From JBGSUZ01 sp964404895 (GTDB lineage Bacteria > Bacillota > Clostridia > Peptostreptococcales > Acidaminobacteraceae): a DNA stretch of 64,000 nt. The notes beneath the pieces are model-generated. The model ran no database searches. It worked only from the letters and a program-made list of their open reading frames with translations, and was not told the origin of the DNA. The number at the start of each line of letters is the position of its first letter. Within the stretch, counting starts at the first letter, position 1. Below, one piece after another: positions 55,004 to 62,914 of this stretch. A program made the position numbers and the translations under genes. The stretch is taken from assembly GCA_964404895.1 (NCBI GenBank), contig CAYOLV010000001.1, positions 682,001-746,000 on the forward strand, in the 5' to 3' direction.

Positions 55004-56917
55004 TTAAACTTTAAATTTAGATACAGTTTCCAACAAGCCTTCGGAAAGTCTTAAAGCCTCTTGAGTAACATTTTGAACAGCTTGAGCGTTTTCCAACATA
55101 TCTGAAGACTTCATGGCGATGTTAGTTGTGCCTTCTGCGGATTCTTCTGCAGAATGAGAAATTTCAGAAATAGACTTAACCATGTTTTGAACAGAGGCGT
55201 AAATCTCTTCGATGCTGGCATTCAAGTCCGTAGACATATCTGAATAGTACCCTGCATCCACGCTATATTGTTCTGCAATTTCAACCATTTGCTTATAGTC
55301 AGGGGAAACTCTGTTGTCAATAAACTGTAAAAGTTCATTGGCGCTAGCGGTCAGGTATTGAACTGCGTCTACAATAACCCCTGTAACAGCTTGAATTTGA
55401 TTGGCATTGTTCTTAGATTCTTCAGCCAGTTTACGAATTTCATCGGCAACAACTGCAAAGCCTCTACCAGCATCGCCTGCACGAGCCGCTTCTATTGCGG
55501 CATTCAGTGCCAATAAGTTGGTTTGTCCAGTGATTGCCAATATTGAATCTGCCAAGACGTTGATATTTTCAACCGCTTTTGCGTCCTTGATGGCTTTCCC
55601 TAGCTTTTCGTGAGTGGCATTGTAAACTTGAGTTGCTATTTCAGAAGATTTAACTGCTGTAGATTTAACCTGAATAGCTCTTTGACTAATTGTGGAAGCA
55701 TTCTCGGAACTGGCTTCTATTCTGCTGGCAATTTCTTTGATTACAAGTTCTAAATCTGTAGCCAAATTATTCATTTCAACAGTGGTGGCAGAGGTTTCTT
55801 CAGTGGTAGCCGCTAATTGTTGAGTAGTTGAAGAAATATCAGCCACGTTGGTATTGAGGACTCCAGAAGTTTCACTCATTTGGTCACCTATGTTGTGAAT
55901 TTCTTTAGAATTTTGAATAATCTGCGCAATAATATCTCTTAAATTGGCGATAAATTGATTAAATGAAGTGGAAAGGGCTTCGATCTCATCTCCAGTTTTA
56001 ATGTCGATGGTTTGGGTCAAATCGCCGCCTTTTTCAACCAAATCGTCTAAGTTTCGCTTGAGGAGATTAATCGGCTGAATAATGCCTTTAGTTGTCAATA
56101 TCAGAATAAAGATGGCAGCAACTGCAGAGATCAGGATGGTGAAGAGTAAAAGAATAGTGCTGGTTTTGTACAGTTTTGAACCGAATTGGCTGTTGGCTTG
56201 AGCTTTACCCGTATTAAAATCAACCAATTCTAAGAGGGCACTTGAGACGCGGTCAAAGTCCATTTTACTGGCATTAAGCATGGTGACAGCTTGATCGTTC
56301 AGAAGTTGACTGCTGAGTTGCATGGCAGCTTTGTGTTTAGTCATATACTGTGCCCAGTCGTCTTTGGCATTGGTATAGAGTTTGGTGTCTGCTTCATCTT
56401 TGACTCGGGAGCCATATTGGGTGAGGGTTTCATCGATGGAAGCCGCCATTTTCTCTAAGTCACGGTCGATGCTTTTCTTCTCGCTGCTGGTTTTCGCAAG
56501 GATGTGTTTATATTCAAAAGCCCTAAAATCTGAGGCCATTTTATTGAGGGAGTAGGAAGCGTTGATGCCTGGTAAAATATCCGAGGAGATTTCGCTGGCA
56601 ACGCTGTTAATTCTGCTCATGTTATACAGTGAAAAAGCGCCAATAAAAATAATGATAGCGGTTAAAATACCAAATCCTGCAGACAATTTTGTTTTTATAG
56701 TCATTTTGAAAAGTGGAGAAGGGTTATGAGACAGTTTGTTAAAAGGTGGTTTAATACTTGGAAGTTTAATTGAGAGTGTTTTTCCCTTAGAAAGCTTGCT
56801 GAGAGAGAACTTTCCTTTAGGTAATTTTAATTTTCTAAGAGCACCAAAGTTCAATTTATGTTTTGTCCTTGGCCTAGGCATTTTTGCAGGTGTAAATTGA
56901 ATTTTTGGCATTTTCAT
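55004..56917 (-). CDS. Methyl-accepting chemotaxis protein with basic N-terminal tail
   Basis: 637 residues. Residues 1-70 are an unusual Lys/Pro/Ser-rich cytoplasmic tail (KLPKGKFSLSKLSKGK, KLPSIKPPFNKLS). Membrane segments (about 76-98 and 252-274) flank a four-helix-bundle sensor of the 4HB_MCP type. A HAMP domain follows (KGIIQPINLLKRNLDDLV, about 275-330), then a signalling hairpin with the conserved tip GQTNLLALNAAIEAARAGDAG. It should relay a ligand signal to CheA/CheW and control flagellar rotation. AGGAGGG 6 bp before ATG 56917 shows that the tail is translated. No che genes adjoin. No CheR-docking pentapeptide at the C-terminus. Confidence 0.94.
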   Translation of the reverse strand: MKMPKIQFTPAKMPRPRTKHKLNFGALRKLKLPKGKFSLSKLSKGKTLSIKLPSIKPPFNKLSHNPSPLFKMTIKTKLSAGFGILTAIIIFIGAFSLYNMSRINSVASEISSDILPGINASYSLNKMASDFRAFEYKHILAKTSSEKKSIDRDLEKMAASIDETLTQYGSRVKDEADTKLYTNAKDDWAQYMTKHKAAMQLSSQLLNDQAVTMLNASKMDFDRVSSALLELVDFNTGKAQANSQFGSKLYKTSTILLLFTILISAVAAIFILILTTKGIIQPINLLKRNLDDLVEKGGDLTQTIDIKTGDEIEALSTSFNQFIANLRDIIAQIIQNSKEIHNIGDQMSETSGVLNTNVADISSTTQQLAATTEETSATTVEMNNLATDLELVIKEIASRIEASSENASTISQRAIQVKSTAVKSSEIATQVYNATHEKLGKAIKDAKAVENINVLADSILAITGQTNLLALNAAIEAARAGDAGRGFAVVADEIRKLAEESKNNANQIQAVTGVIVDAVQYLTASANELLQFIDNRVSPDYKQMVEIAEQYSVDAGYYSDMSTDLNASIEEIYASVQNMVKSISEISHSAEESAEGTTNIAMKSSDMLENAQAVQNVTQEALRLSEGLLETVSKFKV

Positions 56918-57122
56918 AAAAGACCCTCCTGTATAAAATCTGTCGAATGTAATTTGTCTGAATTATATCACAATTATTGCAAATTGTTTATAAAATGTAT
57001 ACATATTATTGATAAGTGAAGAATGAAGACCTCTTTCAGTGGGTATTGTTAACAATATTTAAGATGCTTTAATCATCATATAAGCTGTGTTATAGTATAA
57101 TGAATAACCCACGGAGGTGCTC

Positions 57123-58082
57123 ATGATTAAAATCATTGCCGATTCTACTTGCGATTTGTCTGATGAAGTTATTCAGCGTTACAATATTAGTATAGCCCCT
57201 TTAAGCATACAAGTTGGCGAGCGTTCGTATAAAGACCGCATCGATATACAGCCAGATCAATTCTTTCAAATGATGATGGAGTTGGAAAAAAATCCGACGA
57301 CGGCTATGCCTAGTCCTGCAGAATTTTTAAAGTGTATGGAAGATGGAATAGCAGAAGGCTGTACAGAATTTCTATGTATTTGTATGTCTAGTGGAACTAG
57401 CGGTTCTTATCAGTCAGCGGTTTTAGCTCAAGAGCTTTTTTATGAAAATTATGACCCAGAAGCCTACAAAGTTCATATTGTAGACAGTCTTTCAATGAGC
57501 CATGGAAGCGGTTATCTCATATTGAAGTCAGCTCAACTCAGGGACGAGGGTTTCACCTTTAGCGAACTCGTCGCCTTTAATGAAACTTTTAAGAAGCATG
57601 TGAAACATTTTTTATCTGTAGACGACTTGGACAATTTAATCCGAAGCGGCAGACTGTCTAACGCCAGTGCAATTATTGGCAAGCTGTTGAAAATAAAGCC
57701 GATTATGACCATGAGAGATGGAAAAGGGGTTATTGTTGCAAAGGAACGTGGCAGGAAAAATGTTTTGGATCACTACGTGAAGGAATTTGAAAAGCGCATG
57801 GATTCTGAAATGACCACTTTTGTGATTATAGGCTATACCTCAGATTTGGCATACGCTGAAAACTTAAAGCTTAAAATTATACAAGATACTCATTTCAAGG
57901 GTGAAATTTACATCATGCAAATGGGTGTTTCTGTAGGGACCCACGTAGGACTGGGAGGTCTTTCCATGTACTTCATTGAAAAGGATAGAAACCATGACGG
58001 GTTGCTAGTGAATGAGTTAAATCATTTCGCGGAAAGACGGGCAGATTTTCTAGAGCAGATTAAGGCCAGAGTTAAAAAATAG
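57123..58082 (+). CDS. DegV-family fatty-acid-binding protein
   Basis: 319 residues, full-length DegV fold. Signatures are IIADSTCDLSDE at the start, CMSSGTSGSYQSA for the bound carboxylate, the hinge region LSVDDLDNLIRSGRLS with a conserved Arg, and KPIMTMRDGK. These proteins (FakB) present fatty acids to the FakA kinase. ATG 57123 follows GGAGGTGCTC; GTG 57117 overlaps the ribosome-binding site. A TATAAT box at 57096-57101 is probably its -10. Single gene with its own terminator. Confidence 0.93.
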   Translation: MIKIIADSTCDLSDEVIQRYNISIAPLSIQVGERSYKDRIDIQPDQFFQMMMELEKNPTTAMPSPAEFLKCMEDGIAEGCTEFLCICMSSGTSGSYQSAVLAQELFYENYDPEAYKVHIVDSLSMSHGSGYLILKSAQLRDEGFTFSELVAFNETFKKHVKHFLSVDDLDNLIRSGRLSNASAIIGKLLKIKPIMTMRDGKGVIVAKERGRKNVLDHYVKEFEKRMDSEMTTFVIIGYTSDLAYAENLKLKIIQDTHFKGEIYIMQMGVSVGTHVGLGGLSMYFIEKDRNHDGLLVNELNHFAERRADFLEQIKARVKK

Positions 58083-58097
58083 TATAAAAGGATTCAC

Positions 58098-58127
58098 GAC
58101 ACGGTAGAGATAGCCGTGTCTTTTTTT
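58098..58127 (+). terminator. Terminator after the DegV gene
   Basis: GACACGG (58098-58104) pairs with CCGTGTC (58114-58120), followed by seven T. Confidence 0.9.
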
Positions 58128-58143
58128 ATGCCATAAGCGCCTA

Positions 58144-58196
58144 TTTACAAATTTGGAAGAGCGATGTACAATAGAAACAGAACGTATGTTCTATTG
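58144..58196 (+). promoter_or_regulatory. Promoter with SOS (LexA) box
   Basis: TTTACA (58144-58149), a 17-bp spacer and TACAAT (58167-58172) form a promoter. GAACGTATGTTC (58180-58191), matching the Gram-positive LexA site GAAC-N4-GTTC, lies over the expected transcription start. A wider dyad, CAATAGAA (58169-58176) / TTCTATTG (58189-58196), overlaps both. Confidence 0.8.
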
Positions 58197-58212
58197 TGAA
58201 AGAGGTGTGAAG

Positions 58213-59550
58213 ATGGAACTGATTGATAAAATTGGAATATTGGCAGATTCAGCTAAATACGATGTTTCTTGCTCATCCAGCGGCAGTCAGAGAGGTTCAA
58301 AAAATGGACAGCTTGGCAGTACAGCTCTTCCAGGGATCTGTCATACCTGGGCTGAAGATGGTCGATGTGTTTCTTTGCTGAAAATATTATTTTCAAATAA
58401 ATGTATTTATAACTGTGCCTATTGCGTGAATCGTGCTAGCAATGATTTTCCAAGAGCTGAATTAACTCCAGACGAATTGGTCAGCGTGACCATGAATTTT
58501 TATAAAAGAAATTACATTGAAGGTTTATTTCTGAGTTCTGGGGTGACTGTAAGTCCAGACTATACCATGGAACGGATGATTGAAGCTATTAGAAAGTTGA
58601 GAGAAGAAGAGCATTTCAACGGTTATATTCATCTCAAAGCCATTCCAGGAGCAGATGATCGACTACTCAAGGCCGCAGGATTTTTAGTAGACCGCATGAG
58701 CATTAATTTAGAGTTGCCCACTGCGGCTGGGTTAAAATTGCTTGCGCCACAGAAAACACCCGAACAAATCACAAAACCGATGCAATACATTCAGTCGAGC
58801 ATACTGGAAAATCAACCAAGGGGCTTGGTCACGGCAAGAAGTGTCAAGCAAGGTTTGGGAAAATTTGTTCCCGCAGGTCAAACCACTCAAATGATGATTG
58901 GTGCAACTCAAGATCAAGATAGAACCATTATGAGAGCCTCTCAGGCGATGTATGATAATTTGGCTCTTAAACGTGTGTATTATTCAGCCTATATTCCAGT
59001 GGTTCAAAATAATCAACTCTTGCCCAAAGAAGTAAAGACACCGTTGTTGAGAGAACATCGGCTGTATCAAGCTGATTGGCTGTTAAGATTTTATAATTTT
59101 ACAGCGGATGAAATATTGACGCCAGAAGATCCAAATTTAGATATGGCCATAGATCCCAAATGTCAGTGGGCGCTTAGAAATTTAGATCAGTTTCCCATTG
59201 AAGTCAACCGAGCTAATTTGGAAACCCTTTTAAGAATACCAGGAATCGGCAACGTTTCTGCCAGAAAAATTATTGCAGCTAGACGTTTTGGCGCTTTGAC
59301 ATTTGACAATTTAAAAGCCCTTGGAGTCGTCGTTAAAAGAGCGAGGTACTTTATTACTTGTGGCGGAAAATATTTTGGAATAGGAGATATGGAGCCACAT
59401 TTGCTGAGAAATCAGTTGCTCTTAACAGATAAATTACCAAAACTGCCAGACGGACAAATGAATTTTCTTGAACTCTATCCAGATGCATTCCAAATCATGC
59501 AACCGACTCAGTTAATAGGAGGTGTCCGCTATGAACGTTTGGGTCTATGA
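58213..59550 (+). CDS. Putative DNA modification/repair radical SAM protein
   Basis: About 445 residues, matching the uncharacterised family TIGR03916. 4Fe-4S cysteines C64, C68 and C71 are in CIYNCAYC, followed by LSSGVTVSPDYTMERM. Near the C-terminus a helix-hairpin-helix DNA-binding motif reads NLETLLRIPGIGNVSARKI (about 335-355). The combination of radical SAM core and HhH suggests action on DNA; the reaction is unknown. AGAGGTG before ATG 58213 sets the start, and the longer frame from 58153 would begin upstream of the SOS box. Overlaps the DUF4130 gene by 20 bp and is predicted to be LexA-repressed. Confidence 0.9.
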   Translation: MELIDKIGILADSAKYDVSCSSSGSQRGSKNGQLGSTALPGICHTWAEDGRCVSLLKILFSNKCIYNCAYCVNRASNDFPRAELTPDELVSVTMNFYKRNYIEGLFLSSGVTVSPDYTMERMIEAIRKLREEEHFNGYIHLKAIPGADDRLLKAAGFLVDRMSINLELPTAAGLKLLAPQKTPEQITKPMQYIQSSILENQPRGLVTARSVKQGLGKFVPAGQTTQMMIGATQDQDRTIMRASQAMYDNLALKRVYYSAYIPVVQNNQLLPKEVKTPLLREHRLYQADWLLRFYNFTADEILTPEDPNLDMAIDPKCQWALRNLDQFPIEVNRANLETLLRIPGIGNVSARKIIAARRFGALTFDNLKALGVVVKRARYFITCGGKYFGIGDMEPHLLRNQLLLTDKLPKLPDGQMNFLELYPDAFQIMQPTQLIGGVRYERLGL

Positions 59551-60277
59551 AGATAGTTTTGAAGGTTTAATGACCGTGGTGTACGCTTGGTTTTATGCTA
59601 AAGAAAAGCCCTGTAAAATGGTAACGGAAGGTAATTTTCAACAAGACTTGCTCTCCAACGTTAAATTTATTGTAACGGACGCTCATCAAGCTCAGAAAGT
59701 AGCAGACGGGATTGTTCATAAGCTGGGCAAAGAAATTTTTGAATTGCTCATTAAGGCTTACTTTTCCGAAGATGTAAAAATTGCTGAAATTATTGTACAG
59801 TTCCTCGACTATGGATTTAAAAGGGGGGCGCAAGTGGTCAACCATCTGTCAGATCCACGGGTGGCTGCCTTTATAGGAAGGTCTACAGCAGTTTCTAGAG
59901 AGAGTCATAAGTTGATTGGAATGATTCGGTTTGTCGAACTCAGCAATGGGATTTTATACGGGGCTTATGATTCAACATACAACCAAGTGTTGATTTTAGC
60001 ACCCCATTTTTCCCAAAGATTAGGGAATCAGGTCTGGGTTATTCATGACACAAAACGGGGAATTGGGGCTTTTTATCAGAAAGGGCAGTGGCATATGGGT
60101 GAAATGCCTGAGAATTTTGGGATTCAACTTTCCCAAGATGAGTCACTTTTCCAAAATTTATGGAAGAAATACTACAAGCATATTGCCATTGAGGAACGGA
60201 AGAATGAGAAGTTGAGAAGACAAAATATGCCAAAAAAATACTGGCATTTTCTTACTGAGATGCAAGCTTCTTCTTAA
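59531..60277 (+). CDS. DUF4130/TIGR03915 partner protein (probable DNA metabolism)
   Basis: About 248 residues. Matches the family found beside TIGR03916 radical SAM proteins: opening VWVYEDSFEGLMTVVYAWF, central DYGFKRGAQVVNHLSDPRV, then GIDRF-like GMIRFVELSNGILYGAY and a basic C-terminal WKKYYKHIAIEERKN. In some species it is fused to a uracil-DNA glycosylase-like domain; here it stands alone. AGGAGG 8 bp before ATG 59531 sets the start inside the radical SAM gene, so the two are translationally coupled and share the SOS promoter. Confidence 0.9.
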   Translation: MNVWVYEDSFEGLMTVVYAWFYAKEKPCKMVTEGNFQQDLLSNVKFIVTDAHQAQKVADGIVHKLGKEIFELLIKAYFSEDVKIAEIIVQFLDYGFKRGAQVVNHLSDPRVAAFIGRSTAVSRESHKLIGMIRFVELSNGILYGAYDSTYNQVLILAPHFSQRLGNQVWVIHDTKRGIGAFYQKGQWHMGEMPENFGIQLSQDESLFQNLWKKYYKHIAIEERKNEKLRRQNMPKKYWHFLTEMQASS

Positions 60278-60347
60278 AATAGTTATGAAAATGGAGCAAG
60301 AGTGGAGCGGAAATGGCGTAAAAGCGAAGTAAAAATGACGTAAAGAA

Positions 60348-60372
60348 AAGCCCAAGTCAATGACTTGGGCTT
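60348..60372 (-). terminator. Terminator after the cold-shock gene
   Basis: AAGCCCAAGTCA (60348-60359) pairs with TGACTTGGGCTT (60361-60372). On the minus strand a T-rich run follows. The printed loop is one base, so the last stem pairs probably open. Confidence 0.85.
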
Positions 60373-60382
60373 GTTAGTGCTA

Positions 60383-60583
60383 CTATAAAGGTGTAACTTC
60401 TTCAGCTTGAGGACCTTTAGCGCCTTCAGCAATTCTGAAAGATACTTTTTCGCCTTCTTCTAAAGTTTTGAAGCCTGATTTGTTGATTTGTGAGAAGTGG
60501 ACGAATACGTCTTTACCTTCTTCAGTTGTGATGAAACCAAAACCTTTTTCTGCGTTGAACCATTTTACTGTTCCGTTTACCAT
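60383..60583 (-). CDS. Cold-shock protein (CspA family)
   Basis: 66 residues, a single OB-fold cold-shock domain. RNP1 KGFGFI and RNP2 VFVHF are intact, with the usual start MVNGTVKWFNAEKGFG. It binds single-stranded RNA and prevents secondary structure, acting as an RNA chaperone at low temperature or in general growth. GGAGGT precedes ATG 60583. A long leader and its own terminator show a monocistronic transcript. Confidence 0.96.
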   Translation of the reverse strand: MVNGTVKWFNAEKGFGFITTEEGKDVFVHFSQINKSGFKTLEEGEKVSFRIAEGAKGPQAEEVTPL

Positions 60584-60741
60584 TTGGAATACCTCCGAAA
60601 TTAAATTTACTTCAATCTTAAGATGCTCGTTCGTAAAACTTCGGATGTACCCATTACCTGAGATTCCAGTTGTTTACCAAACATCGGCATTCAAGAATGC
60701 AAGCTTAAGGTAATTATACTATCGGAATTTGGAAATGGCAA
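60584..60741 (-). promoter_or_regulatory. Promoter and long 5' leader of the csp gene
   Basis: On the minus strand TTGCCA (60736-60741), a 17-bp spacer and TATAAT (60713-60718) form a strong promoter. The leader is about 120 nt and includes a hairpin GCATTC-TT-GAATGC (60687-60700). Long structured leaders in csp mRNAs are known to sense temperature. Confidence 0.7.
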
Positions 60742-60787
60742 TAGAAAATTGTAAATCGTATGAAAAAATTTAAAGTCGAAAATTGTC

Positions 60788-62602
60788 TTATTTTAACTTA
60801 TTTCCAGCTCTAATTCTATCAGTCGCGTTGAGTATTTTCTTACGAATACGGATCGCATCTGGTGTGATTTCAACGAGTTCATCGTTTTCAATGAATTCTA
60901 GAGCTTCTTCGAGTGTGAAAGTTTTTGCTTCAAGAAGTCTAACAGCTGTATCAGAACCTGACGCACGCATATTAGTCAATTTCTTGTTTTTACAAGGATT
61001 TACAACCATATCGTCTTGACGGCTGTTCATACCAACAATCATACCTTCGTATACTTCAGTAGCAGGATTGATGAACATTGTTGCACGATCGCTGAGGTTA
61101 TCTAGTGCATATGCCATAGCTGTACCTGGTTCTTGTGCAATCAATACGCCATTTTTTCTGCCTGGAATCTCGCCGAAATGGGGTTGGTAGTCGTGGAATG
61201 ATTTAACGAAAGTACCTTCGCCACGCGTATCGTTTATAAATTCACTTCTGTAACCGAGGAGACCTCTAGTTGGCGCGAAGTATTCAATTTTTGTATAGCC
61301 AGCTTCACTGATCATGAATGACATTTGGCCTTTACGTTGGTTCAATTTTGAAATAACTGTACCACTGTATTCGTCAGGCATTGTAGCAATGACTTTTTCT
61401 ACAGGCTCGTAAATGTCGCCATCAACTTCCTTCATTAAAACTTCTGGTTTTGAAACGCCAAGCTCATAGCCTTCACGTCTCATATTTTCAAGAAGGATAG
61501 ACAAGTGAAGTTCACCACGACCTGAAACTTTATAACCATCGCTGCCTTCCATCTCTTCAACACGAAGACCTACGTTAACTTCTAACTCACGGTCTAAACG
61601 GGCACGAATATGACGTGTTGTCAGCATTTTTCCGCTTCTGCCGCAGAAAGGTGAATTGTTGACAAGGAAGTTCATAGAAAGGGTAGGCTCTTCAATGTGA
61701 ATGAGTTCAAGTGGCTCAACGTTTTGTGGATCACAGAGGGTTTCGCCAATAGAAATATCTGGAATACCTGCAAAGACAACCATATCCCCAGCATAAGCTT
61801 CGTCTTTCTCAACACGGTTAAGACCTTCGTTAACCATGACTTTTATAACTCTATTTTGAACGACAGAACCATCGACTCTGCTAAGTGCAACAGCTTGGCC
61901 CTTTTTAAGCGTGCCGCGAGTGATTCTACCAATACCAAGACGACCAATGTACTCATCATAATCTAAAGATGAAATTTGTAGTTGGAGAGGTTCATCAGAA
62001 GAATCTGTGTAAGGTTTAACGTGCTCAACAATGACGTCGAAGAGAGGATCAAGGGTTGTGCTTTCTTCACCCATTTTTCTAATGGCAATACCTTCACGAG
62101 CTACACCGTAAACAACTGGGAACTCTAGTTGTTCGTCAGTTGCGTCTAAGTCGATGAAGAGGTCTAAAGTCATATCGACAACTTCTTCAGCTCTTTGATC
62201 TTTTTTATCGATTTTATTAATGAAGAGAATTGGCTTTAAGCCGTGCTCCAAAGCTTTTTGAAGAACAAAGCGAGTTTGTGGCATTGGGCCTTCGCTTGAG
62301 TCAACTAAAAGAATTGCTGAGTCAACAGTTTTCATAATACGTTCAACTTCTGAAGAGAAGTCGGCATGGCCTGGTGTATCAACAATGTTAATTTTTACGC
62401 CATTGTGCTCAATCGCACAGTTTTTTGAATAAATTGTGATACCGCGCTCTCTTTCGAGATCATTGCTGTCCATAACGCAATCGACAACTTCTTCATTGCT
62501 TCTGAAAACGCCACTTTGTGAAAGTAAGGCATCTACAAGTGTTGATTTTCCGGCATCGACGTGGGCGATAACCGCAATATTGATAATTTCTTGTCTACTC
62601 AT
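60788..62602 (-). CDS. typA: Ribosome-associated GTPase TypA/BipA
   Basis: 604 residues, usual length. GTPase motifs: P-loop AHVDAGKSTLVDALL, switch I ERERGITI, DTPGHADFSSEVER, NKID in FINKIDKKDQRAEE. EF-G-like domains II, III and V and the TypA-specific C-terminal domain (VNPCKNKKLTNMRASGSD) follow. It assists ribosome assembly and stress adaptation, notably in the cold; its neighbour encodes a cold-shock protein, but each has its own promoter region. AAGGAAG precedes ATG 62602. Confidence 0.96.
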   Translation of the reverse strand: MSRQEIINIAVIAHVDAGKSTLVDALLSQSGVFRSNEEVVDCVMDSNDLERERGITIYSKNCAIEHNGVKINIVDTPGHADFSSEVERIMKTVDSAILLVDSSEGPMPQTRFVLQKALEHGLKPILFINKIDKKDQRAEEVVDMTLDLFIDLDATDEQLEFPVVYGVAREGIAIRKMGEESTTLDPLFDVIVEHVKPYTDSSDEPLQLQISSLDYDEYIGRLGIGRITRGTLKKGQAVALSRVDGSVVQNRVIKVMVNEGLNRVEKDEAYAGDMVVFAGIPDISIGETLCDPQNVEPLELIHIEEPTLSMNFLVNNSPFCGRSGKMLTTRHIRARLDRELEVNVGLRVEEMEGSDGYKVSGRGELHLSILLENMRREGYELGVSKPEVLMKEVDGDIYEPVEKVIATMPDEYSGTVISKLNQRKGQMSFMISEAGYTKIEYFAPTRGLLGYRSEFINDTRGEGTFVKSFHDYQPHFGEIPGRKNGVLIAQEPGTAMAYALDNLSDRATMFINPATEVYEGMIVGMNSRQDDMVVNPCKNKKLTNMRASGSDTAVRLLEAKTFTLEEALEFIENDELVEITPDAIRIRKKILNATDRIRAGNKLK

Positions 62603-62914
62603 TTTTATACTTCCTTATCTGTATATAGAAGGGTGATTAATATATAATATTTTGGTCGATTTTAAATCAACTCTCTAATTTTACACGAATATTAAGTGGA
62701 GTACAAGGAAAAATGTTTGAAAAAGGTGAAAAAATTGATATTTTATGAAAATCCTCATAAAAATAATCTGTACGATAAAACAATTATTAAGAATTTTTTA
62801 TGTAACGCACACAGTATTCATATTTATGTTAGTATATATTTTGGGTAACGAAATAGTTTTTTGCTTGAACATTTTCTAAATTCTTTTAACAGAATTCTTA
62901 TACAGCTAAGGAGG
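62603..62914. other. Intergenic region between divergent typA and MFS genes
   Basis: About 310 bp, very A/T-rich. It should carry both promoters; several TATAAT-like boxes occur (TATAATAT near 62643, TATATAT near 62833) but none pairs convincingly with a -35. A dyad TTATGA-AAATCC-TCATAA lies near 62742-62759. No gene seen. Confidence 0.3.
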
